DNA of 28,656 nt, taken from NCBI GenBank assembly GCA_036011305.1, contig DASCNA010000142.1, forward strand, positions 1 through 28,656. The letters run 5' to 3'. Numbering within the stretch: the stretch's first letter is position 1; the number at the start of each line of letters is the position of its first letter. Both the position numbers and the translations under genes were made by a program. Positions 1 through 7,909 of the stretch are shown here, piece after piece. The notes beneath the pieces were generated by a model. The model was not told the DNA's origin, ran no database searches, and saw only the letters and a program-made list of their open reading frames with translations. This DNA comes from DASCNA01 sp036011305 (GTDB taxonomy: Bacteria > Verrucomicrobiota > Lentisphaeria > Victivallales > GWF2-38-69).

Positions 1-777
1 AGATGTTTTTTCGCTATAATTTTCCTGTTTTTTGTATTAAAACATATAAAATCTGATTTTAAATTTAATTGTCGCAGAGATTTCTTTCTGGCAATATTTA
101 CAGGTCTAATGATAGGAATAAGCTGGTACTTTTTCTTTCAGTCTATAAAAGTTTCTTCCGTCTCTGTAGGCCTTCTAACTTATGCTACAGTTGCAATATT
201 CACTACTTTTATAGAACCTCTATATTTTAAAACCAGAATTCATTTTTTAGACATTGTTCTAGCCTTAATTACAATTTACGGTGTTAGCCTGGTCGTCCCT
301 AAATTTTCTCTTTCAAGCGATATTACACTTGGTGTAATATTTGGACTTATTGCAGCATTGTCAGCCGCTGTTTTTACAATAATGTCACGCAGTCTCATGA
401 CAAAATATTCAAGTATAAAAATTGCTTTCTGGCAATATCTAACTGTTACAATACTTGGAATTCCGTTTTTTGTTTCAGATTCCCCTCATATTTCTATCAG
501 AAACCTAATATTAATTATAATTTTAGGAGTATTATTCACTGCTTTTGCAAATACGCTTTTTATCAGCAGTTTAAAAAGGATTTCGGCAACAAAAGCAAAT
601 ATTATTTTGACATTAGAGCCGATTTACGGAATAATACTTGGTATAATCATACTCAATGAACGCCCAGGAATAAATCTAATTATTGGAGGAGTAATTATTC
701 TCTTATGCGCCTTCATTGCTACAGGAACTCATATGAGAAGTAAAAAAATAGATAAGCTAAGAATAAAAAAAGTGTAG
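1..777 (+). CDS. EamA/DMT-superfamily transporter, 5'-truncated by the window edge
   Basis: The reading frame is open from base 1 to the TAG at 775-777, so the gene begins outside the window and the ATG at 109 is internal. The product is almost entirely hydrophobic, with about seven to eight visible membrane segments. The second half has the pattern of the second EamA repeat: a conserved Glu-Pro step in the membrane (LEPIYGIILG) and then LNERPGINLIIGGVIIL near the C-terminus. DMT-family proteins usually have ten helices in two EamA repeats and carry metabolites across the inner membrane. The substrate cannot be read from the sequence. The C-terminal tail is short and lysine-rich, which fits a cytoplasmic end. 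No clear terminator follows. Confidence 0.85.
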   Translation, partial: RCFFAIIFLFFVLKHIKSDFKFNCRRDFFLAIFTGLMIGISWYFFFQSIKVSSVSVGLLTYATVAIFTTFIEPLYFKTRIHFLDIVLALITIYGVSLVVPKFSLSSDITLGVIFGLIAALSAAVFTIMSRSLMTKYSSIKIAFWQYLTVTILGIPFFVSDSPHISIRNLILIIILGVLFTAFANTLFISSLKRISATKANIILTLEPIYGIILGIIILNERPGINLIIGGVIILLCAFIATGTHMRSKKIDKLRIKKV

Positions 778-811
778 ACTTAAATTTCTTTCATAAAAAA
801 ACTATTGAGCG

Positions 812-841
812 TTGTGATTTTTCAATCATTTATAATATAAT
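812..841 (+). promoter_or_regulatory. Candidate sigma-70-type promoter for the lipid-transport operon
   Basis: TTGTGA at 812-817 and TATAAT at 836-841 are separated by 18 bases. They lie in the 157-bp gap before the lipoprotein gene that opens the operon at 935. A second, overlapping TATAAT begins at 831. The -35 box matches the consensus only partly, so the call rests mainly on the -10 box and the position. Confidence 0.4.
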
Positions 842-934
842 CCGTATAAAAAGAGTACCAAAACGGTGATTGGTATTTCTGAAGACCCTAATCTTTAATA
901 TATATTAAACCAGATAAATCATACGGAAAATATT

Positions 935-1552
935 ATGCTGAAATCATTTATTCCAACTAAGTCCAGCTTAAATTTAGTTTTGCTTTTTTCACTGTTAATT
1001 TTAACTGGATGTTCAATATTCCCTCCTCAAAATGATATTAAAACAAACTATTTTGATATTGGTTTTCCTAAAGATAACAAATCAAAACTATTTAATACTC
1101 CGGTAATTGTTGATAGAATAACTACAACGGGGCCATATTATGAAAAGATGGTTTTCAGAACATCACCCACGCATCTTGAATATGATGAATTTAACCGCTG
1201 GATATCTCCTCCATCCAAAATGCTGAAGAGATATTTTATTCTCGCTCTGGAAAATGAAAATATAAAAGAAATTGATCTAAATAATAAAACTTTAAAACTA
1301 AATGCTGAAATACTATGTATTGAAGCAGATCTTAATAAAAAATTAATTACTATGATTCTTAGAATAACTATATATCAGGGTGATAACCAGGATGTAGAAC
1401 ATACTGAAATAATTAATATACAGGAATCAATGCCTGCTGTAAGCGCAAATCAGTTTGCAGAAAAATTAAAAATTGCTGTTAACAGTGCTATCGACAAGAC
1501 TATTTCTGCGCTAAAACTTGTTGAAGCTAATTCAAAACCTAAAACCAAATAG
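935..1552 (+). CDS. ABC-type transport auxiliary lipoprotein (PqiC/LinN-like, ABC_trans_aux)
   Basis: The 205-aa protein has a lipoprotein signal peptide: a positively charged start, a hydrophobic stretch at about 12-23, and the lipobox LTGC with Cys26. The mature part has the family pattern: YFDIG near the start, a KMVFR strand, then YDEFNRWISPPSKML leading into a helix. This family (Pfam ABC_trans_aux, formerly DUF330) includes PqiC and LinN, outer-membrane lipoproteins that work with MCE proteins in lipid or hydrophobic-compound transport. It opens the operon and is followed after 21 bases by the MlaE-like permease gene. In related operons the lipoprotein gene often comes last, so its first position here is slightly unusual. 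The ribosome-binding site (GGAAAA) is weak. Confidence 0.8.
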   Translation: MLKSFIPTKSSLNLVLLFSLLILTGCSIFPPQNDIKTNYFDIGFPKDNKSKLFNTPVIVDRITTTGPYYEKMVFRTSPTHLEYDEFNRWISPPSKMLKRYFILALENENIKEIDLNNKTLKLNAEILCIEADLNKKLITMILRITIYQGDNQDVEHTEIINIQESMPAVSANQFAEKLKIAVNSAIDKTISALKLVEANSKPKTK

Positions 1553-1573
1553 AATTACAATGCGGATCAAAAT

Positions 1574-2719
1574 ATGATTAATTCAAATATTGAAGATAGT
1601 CAACTTATCATAAGCGGTTTGCCAAAAACTGGGCTTAACCTTAAGGAAATCCAGTCTAATTTTGATCATATAAACACAAAAATATCAAACCAAATAAAAA
1701 GTATCTTAATTGATCTTACAGATATAACGCATCAGAACTATACGGTGCTGTCTTTTATTATATCTCTAGGAGAAAACTGCAGAGAACATGATATAAAGTT
1801 AAATTTTAAAAATCTCAGTGATGAAAAATTAAATTCTATGCTGCTTGAAGTCGGTATAGATTCGTCAGGAAAAATCACTTCTGAAAAAATAAAAAAAGAA
1901 AAAAGAGTATCTGTTTTTGAAACCGCTGGTGAATGCATATATAAAATTTGCGGTGATTTTAGAAATTTTGCAGGTTTTGTCGGCGATGTTATCTATGCAA
2001 TCAGATATTTTATCACACACCCCAGACGACTCAACTACCAGGATATTCTTTTTTATATGGATAAAAACGGAACTGACGGCATTCCAATAGTCTGTTTAAT
2101 CTGCTTTCTTGTCGGACTTATCATCGCTTATCAAAGTATTGCGCAGTTAGCTGTATTTGGTTTAGAGGTTTATGTAGCAGATTTAGTAGCACTCACATTG
2201 GTCCGTGAATTGGGACCGCTAATGGTAGCAGTAATCTGTATTGGCCGAGCCGGATCTGCTTATGCTGCGGAAATAGGAACAATGAAAGTTTCAGAAGAAA
2301 TCGATGCCATGACTACTATGGGAATAAAACCGGCACGAGTACTTGTAATCCCTAAAATGCTGGCACTGATTATTATAATGCCTATGCTTACTATGATAGG
2401 AGATGTTGCTGGCGTACTGGGCGGTTTAGCTGTAGGTGTACCTCTGACAAATGTATCGTTTATTGAATATACCAATAGAACCTTATCAGTACTTTCTCCA
2501 GCCTGTTTTGTTGAATCACTATCCAAGGGAGTTGTCTTTGCAATAATTATTGCAGTTGTCGGATGCCTTAGAGGCATTGAAACAGAAAACAATGCAAAAG
2601 GTGTCGGGAAATCCACTACATCAGCCGTAGTAACCAGTATTCTGCTGGTAATCGTGGCGGACTTTGTTTTTACATTCTCCTACCCGCAAATACTAGGATT
2701 AATGGGAATTTCATATTGA
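1574..2719 (+). CDS. mlaE: MlaE-family permease with N-terminal STAS-like domain
   Basis: The 381-aa protein is the inner-membrane permease of an MCE-type lipid ABC transporter. Residues 1 to about 105 look like a STAS/MlaB-like domain fused to the permease; a core strand KSILIDLTDI lies at about 42-51. The MlaE domain fills about 130-381 with five to six membrane segments. Its hallmark motifs are clear: RELGPL at 211-216, then GRAGSAYAAEIGTMKV at 224-239 running into EEIDAM at 241-246. The fused STAS architecture is that of LinK and many MlaE homologues, whereas in E. coli MlaB is a separate protein. The gene ends one base before the ATPase start codon, so the two are probably translationally coupled. 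Confidence 0.92.
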   Translation: MINSNIEDSQLIISGLPKTGLNLKEIQSNFDHINTKISNQIKSILIDLTDITHQNYTVLSFIISLGENCREHDIKLNFKNLSDEKLNSMLLEVGIDSSGKITSEKIKKEKRVSVFETAGECIYKICGDFRNFAGFVGDVIYAIRYFITHPRRLNYQDILFYMDKNGTDGIPIVCLICFLVGLIIAYQSIAQLAVFGLEVYVADLVALTLVRELGPLMVAVICIGRAGSAYAAEIGTMKVSEEIDAMTTMGIKPARVLVIPKMLALIIIMPMLTMIGDVAGVLGGLAVGVPLTNVSFIEYTNRTLSVLSPACFVESLSKGVVFAIIIAVVGCLRGIETENNAKGVGKSTTSAVVTSILLVIVADFVFTFSYPQILGLMGISY

Positions 2720-2720
2720 T

Positions 2721-3488
2721 ATGCAGAAAGATGATAAAGAAATAGTAATTGAAGTTAAGGATCTGACAATAGGTTATAAAGACTTTATTGTTCTTGATAA
2801 ATTGAACTTTTCTGTAAAAAAAGGTGAAATATTTGTTATACTAGGAGGTTCTGGGTGTGGCAAAAGTACAACACTTAAACACATGATAGGACTTTTTGAG
2901 CCATTAAAAGGCGATATCCTGATAAACGATAAAAGCATTGTTAACTCATCAGAAAAAGAAAAAGATGAGATGTTTCTTGACTTTGGTGTTCTTTATCAGT
3001 CAGGTGCACTTTTCAGTTCTATGACTCTTGCAGAAAATGTGGCAATGCCTCTGAAAGAATTTACAGACCTTTCTCAAAAAACGATTGATGGAATTACCAA
3101 AATGAAACTCAGCCTTGTTGGTTTAGCAGGTTTTGAAAATTTTTCTCCTTCTGAAATAAGTGGAGGTATGAAAAAAAGAGCCGGCCTTGCCAGAGCAATG
3201 GCTCTGGATCCTCAAATTCTGTTTTTTGACGAACCGTCTGCAGGACTGGATCCAATTTCATCTGCTGAACTTGACAGATTACTGCTTGAACTCAGAGACT
3301 CCTTAGGTTGCACTATGGTGATAGTAACACATGAACTTGACAGTATTTTCACTGTAGCAGATCGAGTTATTATTTTAGATAAAAAGATTAAAGGGATAAT
3401 TGAAGAGGGCGATCCTAGATTATTAAAAAGAAATTCAAAAAATAAATGGGTTAAAGAATTTCTGAACCGTTCAAATTTAAGAGGATAA
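2721..3488 (+). CDS. mlaF: MlaF-family lipid-transport ABC ATPase
   Basis: The 255-aa ATPase drives the MlaE-type permease. Visible motifs are Walker A GGSGCGKST (residues 42-50), a Q-loop in LYQSGALFSSMT (91-102), the signature ISGGM (146-150) followed by KKRAGLARAMALDP, Walker B ILFFDE (166-171), the D-loop SAGLDP and the H-loop His204 in IVTHELDS. The segment YQSGALFSSMTLAENVAMPL is characteristic of MlaF/Ttg2A-type ATPases. The start codon lies one base after the permease stop codon. The MCE-protein gene follows two bases after its own stop, so the operon is very compact. Confidence 0.93.
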   Translation: MQKDDKEIVIEVKDLTIGYKDFIVLDKLNFSVKKGEIFVILGGSGCGKSTTLKHMIGLFEPLKGDILINDKSIVNSSEKEKDEMFLDFGVLYQSGALFSSMTLAENVAMPLKEFTDLSQKTIDGITKMKLSLVGLAGFENFSPSEISGGMKKRAGLARAMALDPQILFFDEPSAGLDPISSAELDRLLLELRDSLGCTMVIVTHELDSIFTVADRVIILDKKIKGIIEEGDPRLLKRNSKNKWVKEFLNRSNLRG

Positions 3489-3490
3489 AC

Positions 3491-4363
3491 ATGGCAAATA
3501 AAGGAAATAAATATAAAGTCGGTTTTTTAGCAATTTTATTTATAGTATTATTGATAATTGCTTTAATGTCACTTGGTGTATGGAAATATTTTCTACCTAA
3601 AATTCAATTTATGACAGCTACTACAGGCTCTGTTCAGGGTTTATCAAAAGGAGCTAAAGTAAAAATCAAGGGAGTTCCGGTCGGCCATGTCACCAGAATT
3701 CAGATAGGCATGCAGGGCAGTTACATCTATATTTTCATGGAATTTGATCCTACTACTTTTATAAAAAGTTCAGATATAAAAATTAAAGTATCTGAAATGA
3801 AAAAATATTTTGAGGAAAATCTCCAGAATCAAATTGCAGCAGGAATGAGATGCCAGCTGCAATATGAAGGTATTACTGGTCAAATGTATGTAGAAATTAA
3901 AAACGTTGATTTAAAAAAACGTAAATTTGATAACCCTGAAAAGATATTTATACCAAAAAATCATCCTCTTTATATTCCTTCAATTCCACAGGCTTCAATC
4001 GCTAATATGCTCGAAGATGCTCAATTAGCAATTAAAAATATCGGAGATATCAGCAGTAATCTAAAAAATATGACCAATACATTTAGTGAAGTGATAAATA
4101 AAGACAAAGTTGATGAAATGACAAATAACGTTAAAAAAGCTGTTATCGATTTTGGCTTACTAGCTAACGAAACCAGAAAAAATCTACGTGAATCAAATAT
4201 TCCTGAAACATTAAGTACAACAAGGGAAATGATTCGAAACCTTAATATTCTAATAAAATATATCGATATGAATCCGGATGCATTAATAAGAGGAAGAACA
4301 GAAAGAAATATAGTTCCTCCGTTCACTTCATCTCCTGTAAATAAAGGTTTTCAGCATGAATAA
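3491..4363 (+). CDS. mlaD: MCE-domain protein (MlaD/LinM-like)
   Basis: The 290-aa protein has a single N-terminal membrane anchor (about 11-30) and one MCE domain at about 38-120, with the typical core GSVQGLSKGAKVKIKGVPVG at 46-65. The C-terminal part (about 165-270) is predicted helical and Asn/Lys-rich, as in the coiled-coil tails of MCE proteins that bridge towards the outer membrane. It is longer than E. coli MlaD (about 180 aa) but has one MCE domain, not the several found in PqiB or LetB. The ribosome-binding site AGAGGA at 3479-3484 overlaps the end of the ATPase gene. It forms the periplasmic substrate channel of the transporter. Confidence 0.92.
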   Translation: MANKGNKYKVGFLAILFIVLLIIALMSLGVWKYFLPKIQFMTATTGSVQGLSKGAKVKIKGVPVGHVTRIQIGMQGSYIYIFMEFDPTTFIKSSDIKIKVSEMKKYFEENLQNQIAAGMRCQLQYEGITGQMYVEIKNVDLKKRKFDNPEKIFIPKNHPLYIPSIPQASIANMLEDAQLAIKNIGDISSNLKNMTNTFSEVINKDKVDEMTNNVKKAVIDFGLLANETRKNLRESNIPETLSTTREMIRNLNILIKYIDMNPDALIRGRTERNIVPPFTSSPVNKGFQHE

Positions 4364-4847
4364 AAAATATATAGTTTTTCTATTTAGCAGTTTATTATTA
4401 ATCAGTTCATTCACTTTTTTATCTGCAACGATTTCACCACAGGTAAATCTGATAAAAAACGATGTCCCGATAAAAATGGTAAAATTGGATAAATCTACTG
4501 ATAACGGCATAAAACTCACTGCACTATCCAATGAAATACCATCTGGTAATATAGGGAAATATACAATTACAGTGAATGTAGGAAACAGATTCCCTCACAA
4601 AGGAGGACAGTGCTCCGTACATTACCAGGTTTCAAAACTATTCATAAAAAAAGAAGTAACCGTTAAATTGAAGACGATTCAACTGGATAAAAATCTATAT
4701 ATTTTAAAAGGAAAATATCGTATAGGTAAAAACAGTGATAAATGGTCAAAAGAAATTACACTGGCAAAATTTAAAACTTCAAATTCATCGACTTATGATA
4801 TAATACAGCAGGATATGCAGAATTTATTAACCATTAAGAAAATGTGA
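4356..4847 (+). CDS. Secreted protein of unknown function, last gene of the lipid-transport operon
   Basis: The 163-aa protein begins inside the last codons of the MCE gene (an 8-base overlap), which ties it firmly to the operon. Residues 1-23 form a Sec signal peptide (hydrophobic core about 6-19, probable cleavage after SFTFLSA). The mature protein of about 140 residues is rich in beta-branched residues and lysine, with strands such as KYTITVNVG, EVTVKLKTIQL and LYILKGKYRIG. A beta-rich fold is likely. I do not recognise the family. It does not show the helical pattern of MlaC, the usual periplasmic lipid carrier, although it sits where such a partner could be encoded. It has two candidate cysteines at most and no lipobox. 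Confidence 0.75.
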   Translation: MNKKYIVFLFSSLLLISSFTFLSATISPQVNLIKNDVPIKMVKLDKSTDNGIKLTALSNEIPSGNIGKYTITVNVGNRFPHKGGQCSVHYQVSKLFIKKEVTVKLKTIQLDKNLYILKGKYRIGKNSDKWSKEITLAKFKTSNSSTYDIIQQDMQNLLTIKKM

Positions 4848-4858
4848 ACTAAAAATAT

Positions 4859-5539
4859 TTAAAGCATTTTTTTAAAGTTATAAATAGACCTTTTTTTACC
4901 GTAAATAGTTATTGTATCATTTCTTTTTATTTGTAAGTTTGAATTTGGAAAACCTATATATTCTTCTGTTTTATGTTGAATTCCCAATATTTTAATTCCA
5001 TCAGAACTGGATTCAATGCTACCAATTGATTTACCAGCAAACCAATCTTTTTTGTTAACATATAGTTCTGCTATTTTAAAATTATTGGAAAGATGCAGAA
5101 TATGTTCATAATCAAACTCATAACCTTTGAAATAAAATTTCAAGAATTTACTAATCAACTTAGTTAAATAATAATCAAAAATTTTACTTTTACTTATTAC
5201 ATACAAAACTAACAACCCAATAATAGTTAATATAATCTTAAACAAATATGATTCAGTACCAGTTCCACCATCCATAAATCCAATTACTGTAGTTGAAAGA
5301 GCTGCAACCACTCCAATATTGCCAAAAAGCATAATTCTCATGAGAATCTTTCTTCTTATTGGATGATTGACCATTTTTTCCGATTCTATTGTCGTAAATC
5401 CACAGCCTGTCAAAGCTGACCTGGATTGTAAACGTGCCATTTCTTTTGACATTCCTGTCTGCACAAGAGCAGTGGTGGCTATACGAGTTACTATCAAAGA
5501 AATAAAAAGTACAAGAAACAGTGTAAATAGTGCATCCAT
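4859..5539 (-). CDS. Membrane protein with C-terminal TrkA_C (RCK_C) domain
   Basis: The 226-aa protein has an N-terminal membrane segment (about 2-22), a conserved amphipathic region with SRSALTGCGFTTIESE and the basic stretch HPIRRKI, two further membrane segments (about 68-90 and 97-116), and a C-terminal RCK_C-like domain at about 148-226 (KIAELYVNKKDWFAGKSIG ... NDTITIYGKK). RCK_C domains bind small ligands and regulate ion transport. The GFTTxESE and HPxRRKI pattern belongs to a family annotated as TrkA C-terminal-domain membrane proteins, whose transport role is not established. The ribosome-binding site AGGA is 8 bases before the ATG. The gene converges on the lipid-transport operon with 11 bases between stop codons and lies 64 bases downstream of the lipase gene on the same strand. 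Confidence 0.75.
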   Translation of the reverse strand: MDALFTLFLVLFISLIVTRIATTALVQTGMSKEMARLQSRSALTGCGFTTIESEKMVNHPIRRKILMRIMLFGNIGVVAALSTTVIGFMDGGTGTESYLFKIILTIIGLLVLYVISKSKIFDYYLTKLISKFLKFYFKGYEFDYEHILHLSNNFKIAELYVNKKDWFAGKSIGSIESSSDGIKILGIQHKTEEYIGFPNSNLQIKRNDTITIYGKKRSIYNFKKML

Positions 5540-5603
5540 AATTTTAATCCTGTATTTTTGTTAAAAATCTAAATTTAATATGGTATCATAAACATTTAGT
5601 CTG

Positions 5604-7133
5604 CTATCGTTTTTTCTTAGTTTGCTGCTCTGCTTTTTTTATGTACGCGATTCTTTCTCTCTGTTTATCAGTAGGAGTAATAAGTAAATTATATGTAATA
5701 TCATCAGCAAATGTATAACATTCAGTAATCCCCATATGCGCCGCTTTAAGATGATATATTTCTTTCCAGTTTATCGGTGAACTGAAAAATGGACTCCATT
5801 TCTGCCCTTCTCTATTATCCATAATGGCGCTGGATGCCAATACTTTTCCGTCCCCCGAATCGTATTCAACAACTTTCAGTTTCCCTGTAGTTTTGTTTAC
5901 AGTAGCTCTACTGGAAGTTTTCACTGCATCGCCAAGATAAAGAAATTTCGTTACTCCGACTTCAGGTGTACTGACCACTTTCAAAGCATCTGTAAATTTT
6001 TTTGCTCTTTTTAAACATTTAATTAAATGATCTACTGCAATTTTACGTCTTTCTTTTTTGGATTTAACCTCAGGTAAAAGAACTTTCAGAATATCATCTT
6101 GATTCGGATCAACAATACCCCATTTCAATTTTATCCATATATCAGGGTCAAATAAATTAACAGGCTTTCCCTCATAATCATCTTCATAAACCACTGATTT
6201 TGTACTTAATAGAGGCATCATCTGATAATAAGATGGAAACGTCCCTATAACGGCAGGCGGATAAGCAGGAGCTTTGGGATTAATTTTCAATCCGTCCGTC
6301 ATTTCAATAACTGTATCCAGATAACCGGCATTCGGAGTTCCTACAATTATGACCTTATCGATATATTTTCCTCCTCTCCAGTCAAGTTTGGGTAGTAAAT
6401 CGCCTTCAGGCATATCCTGATTCCCATATCTGAGGTAATACCTTGCTACAAGCCCTCCCATAGAATGAGCTACAATATCAAACTGAACATCGAAATCTTT
6501 TATACCGTAAACTTCAGCATATTTATCCTGCATATATTTTCTCTTTTCAAGAATAAAATCATGGAGATTGGAAGCATTTTCGACATTGTCCCTCCTCCAG
6601 TCATAATAATATTGAAATAAATTATCATATTTTTTATTCCTATCATTTGATACTCCTTCTGAAACATATCCTGCATGCTCAAGAACATTTATCATTCCGT
6701 TATATGCATTGAGACTGAATTTCATGAAGAAAATTTTAACATCAAAATCATTCAGCATAGAAACCGGTTTTACATTACTCTTAATATCTTTAAGCTTTAC
6801 TCCATAATCCATTGGATGGTGCATTTCGCGATATTGTTTATCAGAATACCCCCTTATAAGCTGATAATTAGATATATACCCCCATACATCCTTCCCTGTT
6901 TCCAAATTTTGAAGTTTAGAACCTAAAAATCCATGAACAATAATAACTGGATTTTTCGCAACTCCTTCATATGCTATAGATTTTTTTACAATTTTACTGA
7001 ATAACGGTTTTTCATATACTTTTACTGACTGATATGATCCTGTAGCTGTATCAGTGCTTGAACATGAAAATACTGATATTAAAATTAATGCACTACTGAA
7101 GTAGAAAAAATAATTACAAAAACTTTTGAACAT
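5604..7133 (-). CDS. Lipoprotein alpha/beta-hydrolase, LCAT/lipase-like
   Basis: The 509-aa protein has a lipoprotein signal peptide with lipobox VFSC (Cys24). It is an alpha/beta hydrolase: the oxyanion strand NPVIIVHGFLGSKL spans 61-74, and the nucleophile elbow AHSMGG is at 222-227 with Ser224. This is followed by GLVARYYLRYG and VGTPNAG (264-270). The combination VHGFLGS plus YDWRRD (about 177-182) is typical of lecithin:cholesterol acyltransferase-like lipases. A likely catalytic His is in KAAHMGI near the C-terminus, and an Asp is expected in LYLGDAVK or LASSAIMDN. It probably acts on lipids or acyl esters at the cell envelope. A good promoter lies just upstream, so the gene probably starts its own transcript and may also express the downstream TrkA_C gene. 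Confidence 0.82.
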   Translation of the reverse strand: MFKSFCNYFFYFSSALILISVFSCSSTDTATGSYQSVKVYEKPLFSKIVKKSIAYEGVAKNPVIIVHGFLGSKLQNLETGKDVWGYISNYQLIRGYSDKQYREMHHPMDYGVKLKDIKSNVKPVSMLNDFDVKIFFMKFSLNAYNGMINVLEHAGYVSEGVSNDRNKKYDNLFQYYYDWRRDNVENASNLHDFILEKRKYMQDKYAEVYGIKDFDVQFDIVAHSMGGLVARYYLRYGNQDMPEGDLLPKLDWRGGKYIDKVIIVGTPNAGYLDTVIEMTDGLKINPKAPAYPPAVIGTFPSYYQMMPLLSTKSVVYEDDYEGKPVNLFDPDIWIKLKWGIVDPNQDDILKVLLPEVKSKKERRKIAVDHLIKCLKRAKKFTDALKVVSTPEVGVTKFLYLGDAVKTSSRATVNKTTGKLKVVEYDSGDGKVLASSAIMDNREGQKWSPFFSSPINWKEIYHLKAAHMGITECYTFADDITYNLLITPTDKQRERIAYIKKAEQQTKKKR

Positions 7134-7185
7134 ATTAAGAAGAAGCCTTTTTTATTTGTTTATGATTTTTGCACTTGTAATGAAA

Positions 7186-7214
7186 ATTATATGGCAGGCT
7201 TTTATTTATAGCAA
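7186..7214 (-). promoter_or_regulatory. Candidate sigma-70-type promoter of the lipase gene
   Basis: Read on the minus strand, TTGCTA (plus-strand 7209-7214) and a perfect TATAAT (7186-7191) are separated by exactly 17 bases. The -10 box is 52 bases before the ATG of the lipoprotein lipase, leaving a leader of about 45 nt. Confidence 0.6.
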
Positions 7215-7286
7215 TAGTATGCTTGTGCATATATTTTTTTACGTTGCTTCTTCATTTCAAATATCATTTGCCAACAATTTTGATAC

Positions 7287-7499
7287 TCAACTAATAGAAT
7301 AAGGAAATAGAGGAAATTCATCAATATCCAAGAATAGAATAAGCAGAGGAAAAAATAACAAACCCAAAACAAGAAATCCAAATATCAGAAATCGATAAAA
7401 TTTTTTAAACAGAACACCGGCGAATCGAAACACTATCCAACAAAGACATATAATGAGAAACAATATAAACAATAATATTACTACTTCCCCTGATAACAT
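7287..7499 (-). CDS. Possible small two-helix membrane protein
   Basis: This is a 70-aa open frame with two strongly hydrophobic stretches (about 5-28 and 36-58) separated by the basic turn LFKKFYRF, a pattern of small inner-membrane proteins. No good ribosome-binding site precedes the ATG at 7497-7499, and I do not recognise the sequence. The opposite strand has a lysine/asparagine-rich frame over the same bases, as expected for the antisense of a hydrophobic protein. It may be real or accidental. Confidence 0.35.
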   Translation of the reverse strand: MLSGEVVILLFILFLIICLCWIVFRFAGVLFKKFYRFLIFGFLVLGLLFFPLLILFLDIDEFPLFPYSIS

Positions 7500-7500
7500 A

Positions 7501-7824
7501 AAGAGGCAGGCAGTCTCTGGTCATATTCAAGATAAAATTAGCAGAGGTAATATTTCACCTAATGACATTCCTGAAAGAATAAAAAATAAAGTAATAAAAG
7601 AACATACAAATAATAATTATTTCTATAGGCTTTTATTTTAGAGTTAATAATATAGGTTTACTAAATCACCAGTATTAAATGTATTTAACATAAAACTTAC
7701 AAGTGCTGTTTTAGCGAGTAATGATCCAAAACTTACCAATCAGCAAATGCTTGAAATTGAGAGAAAATCTAAAGGAAAAATTCTCTTTTATTCTCTGGAA
7801 AGCTATCAGTCTAATTCTCAATAA
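7501..7824 (+). pseudogene. Coding-like remnants of an unrecognised gene
   Basis: In one forward frame, 7501-7641 reads as KRQAVSGHIQDKISRGNISP followed by NDIPERIKNKV. After three in-frame stops (7639-7650), the same frame continues from 7651 to the TAA at 7822-7824 as SAVLASNDPKLTNQQMLEIE followed by RKSKGKILFYSLESYQ. Both stretches have balanced, protein-like composition, unlike the surrounding AT-rich spacer. Neither has a convincing start codon with a ribosome-binding site. The best reading is the decayed 3' part of a gene. No family was recognised. The rest of the gap between the lipase and the PLP enzyme (7134-7909) holds the lipase promoter and the possible small membrane protein. Confidence 0.35.
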
Positions 7825-7909
7825 TTCTCCCACATATGCAGAAACGTTTGAACATTGACAGATAGTGTGATATGCTCCTGAGCATCTACCAGCATCATTA
7901 AAATAAATT

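Noticed and set aside
2260..2616. A 118-aa frame on the minus strand
   Set aside because: Antisense to the MlaE core, which carries the diagnostic permease motifs.
5569..5599. CTAAAT/ATTTAG stem between the lipase and TrkA_C genes
   Set aside because: Only six A/T-rich pairs with a long loop; not enough to claim that the two genes are separate transcripts.
7453..7500. Start of a forward 62-aa frame
   Set aside because: This part is the antisense of the hydrophobic frame 7287-7499 and is low-complexity Asn/Ile; only the part from 7501 looks coding-like.
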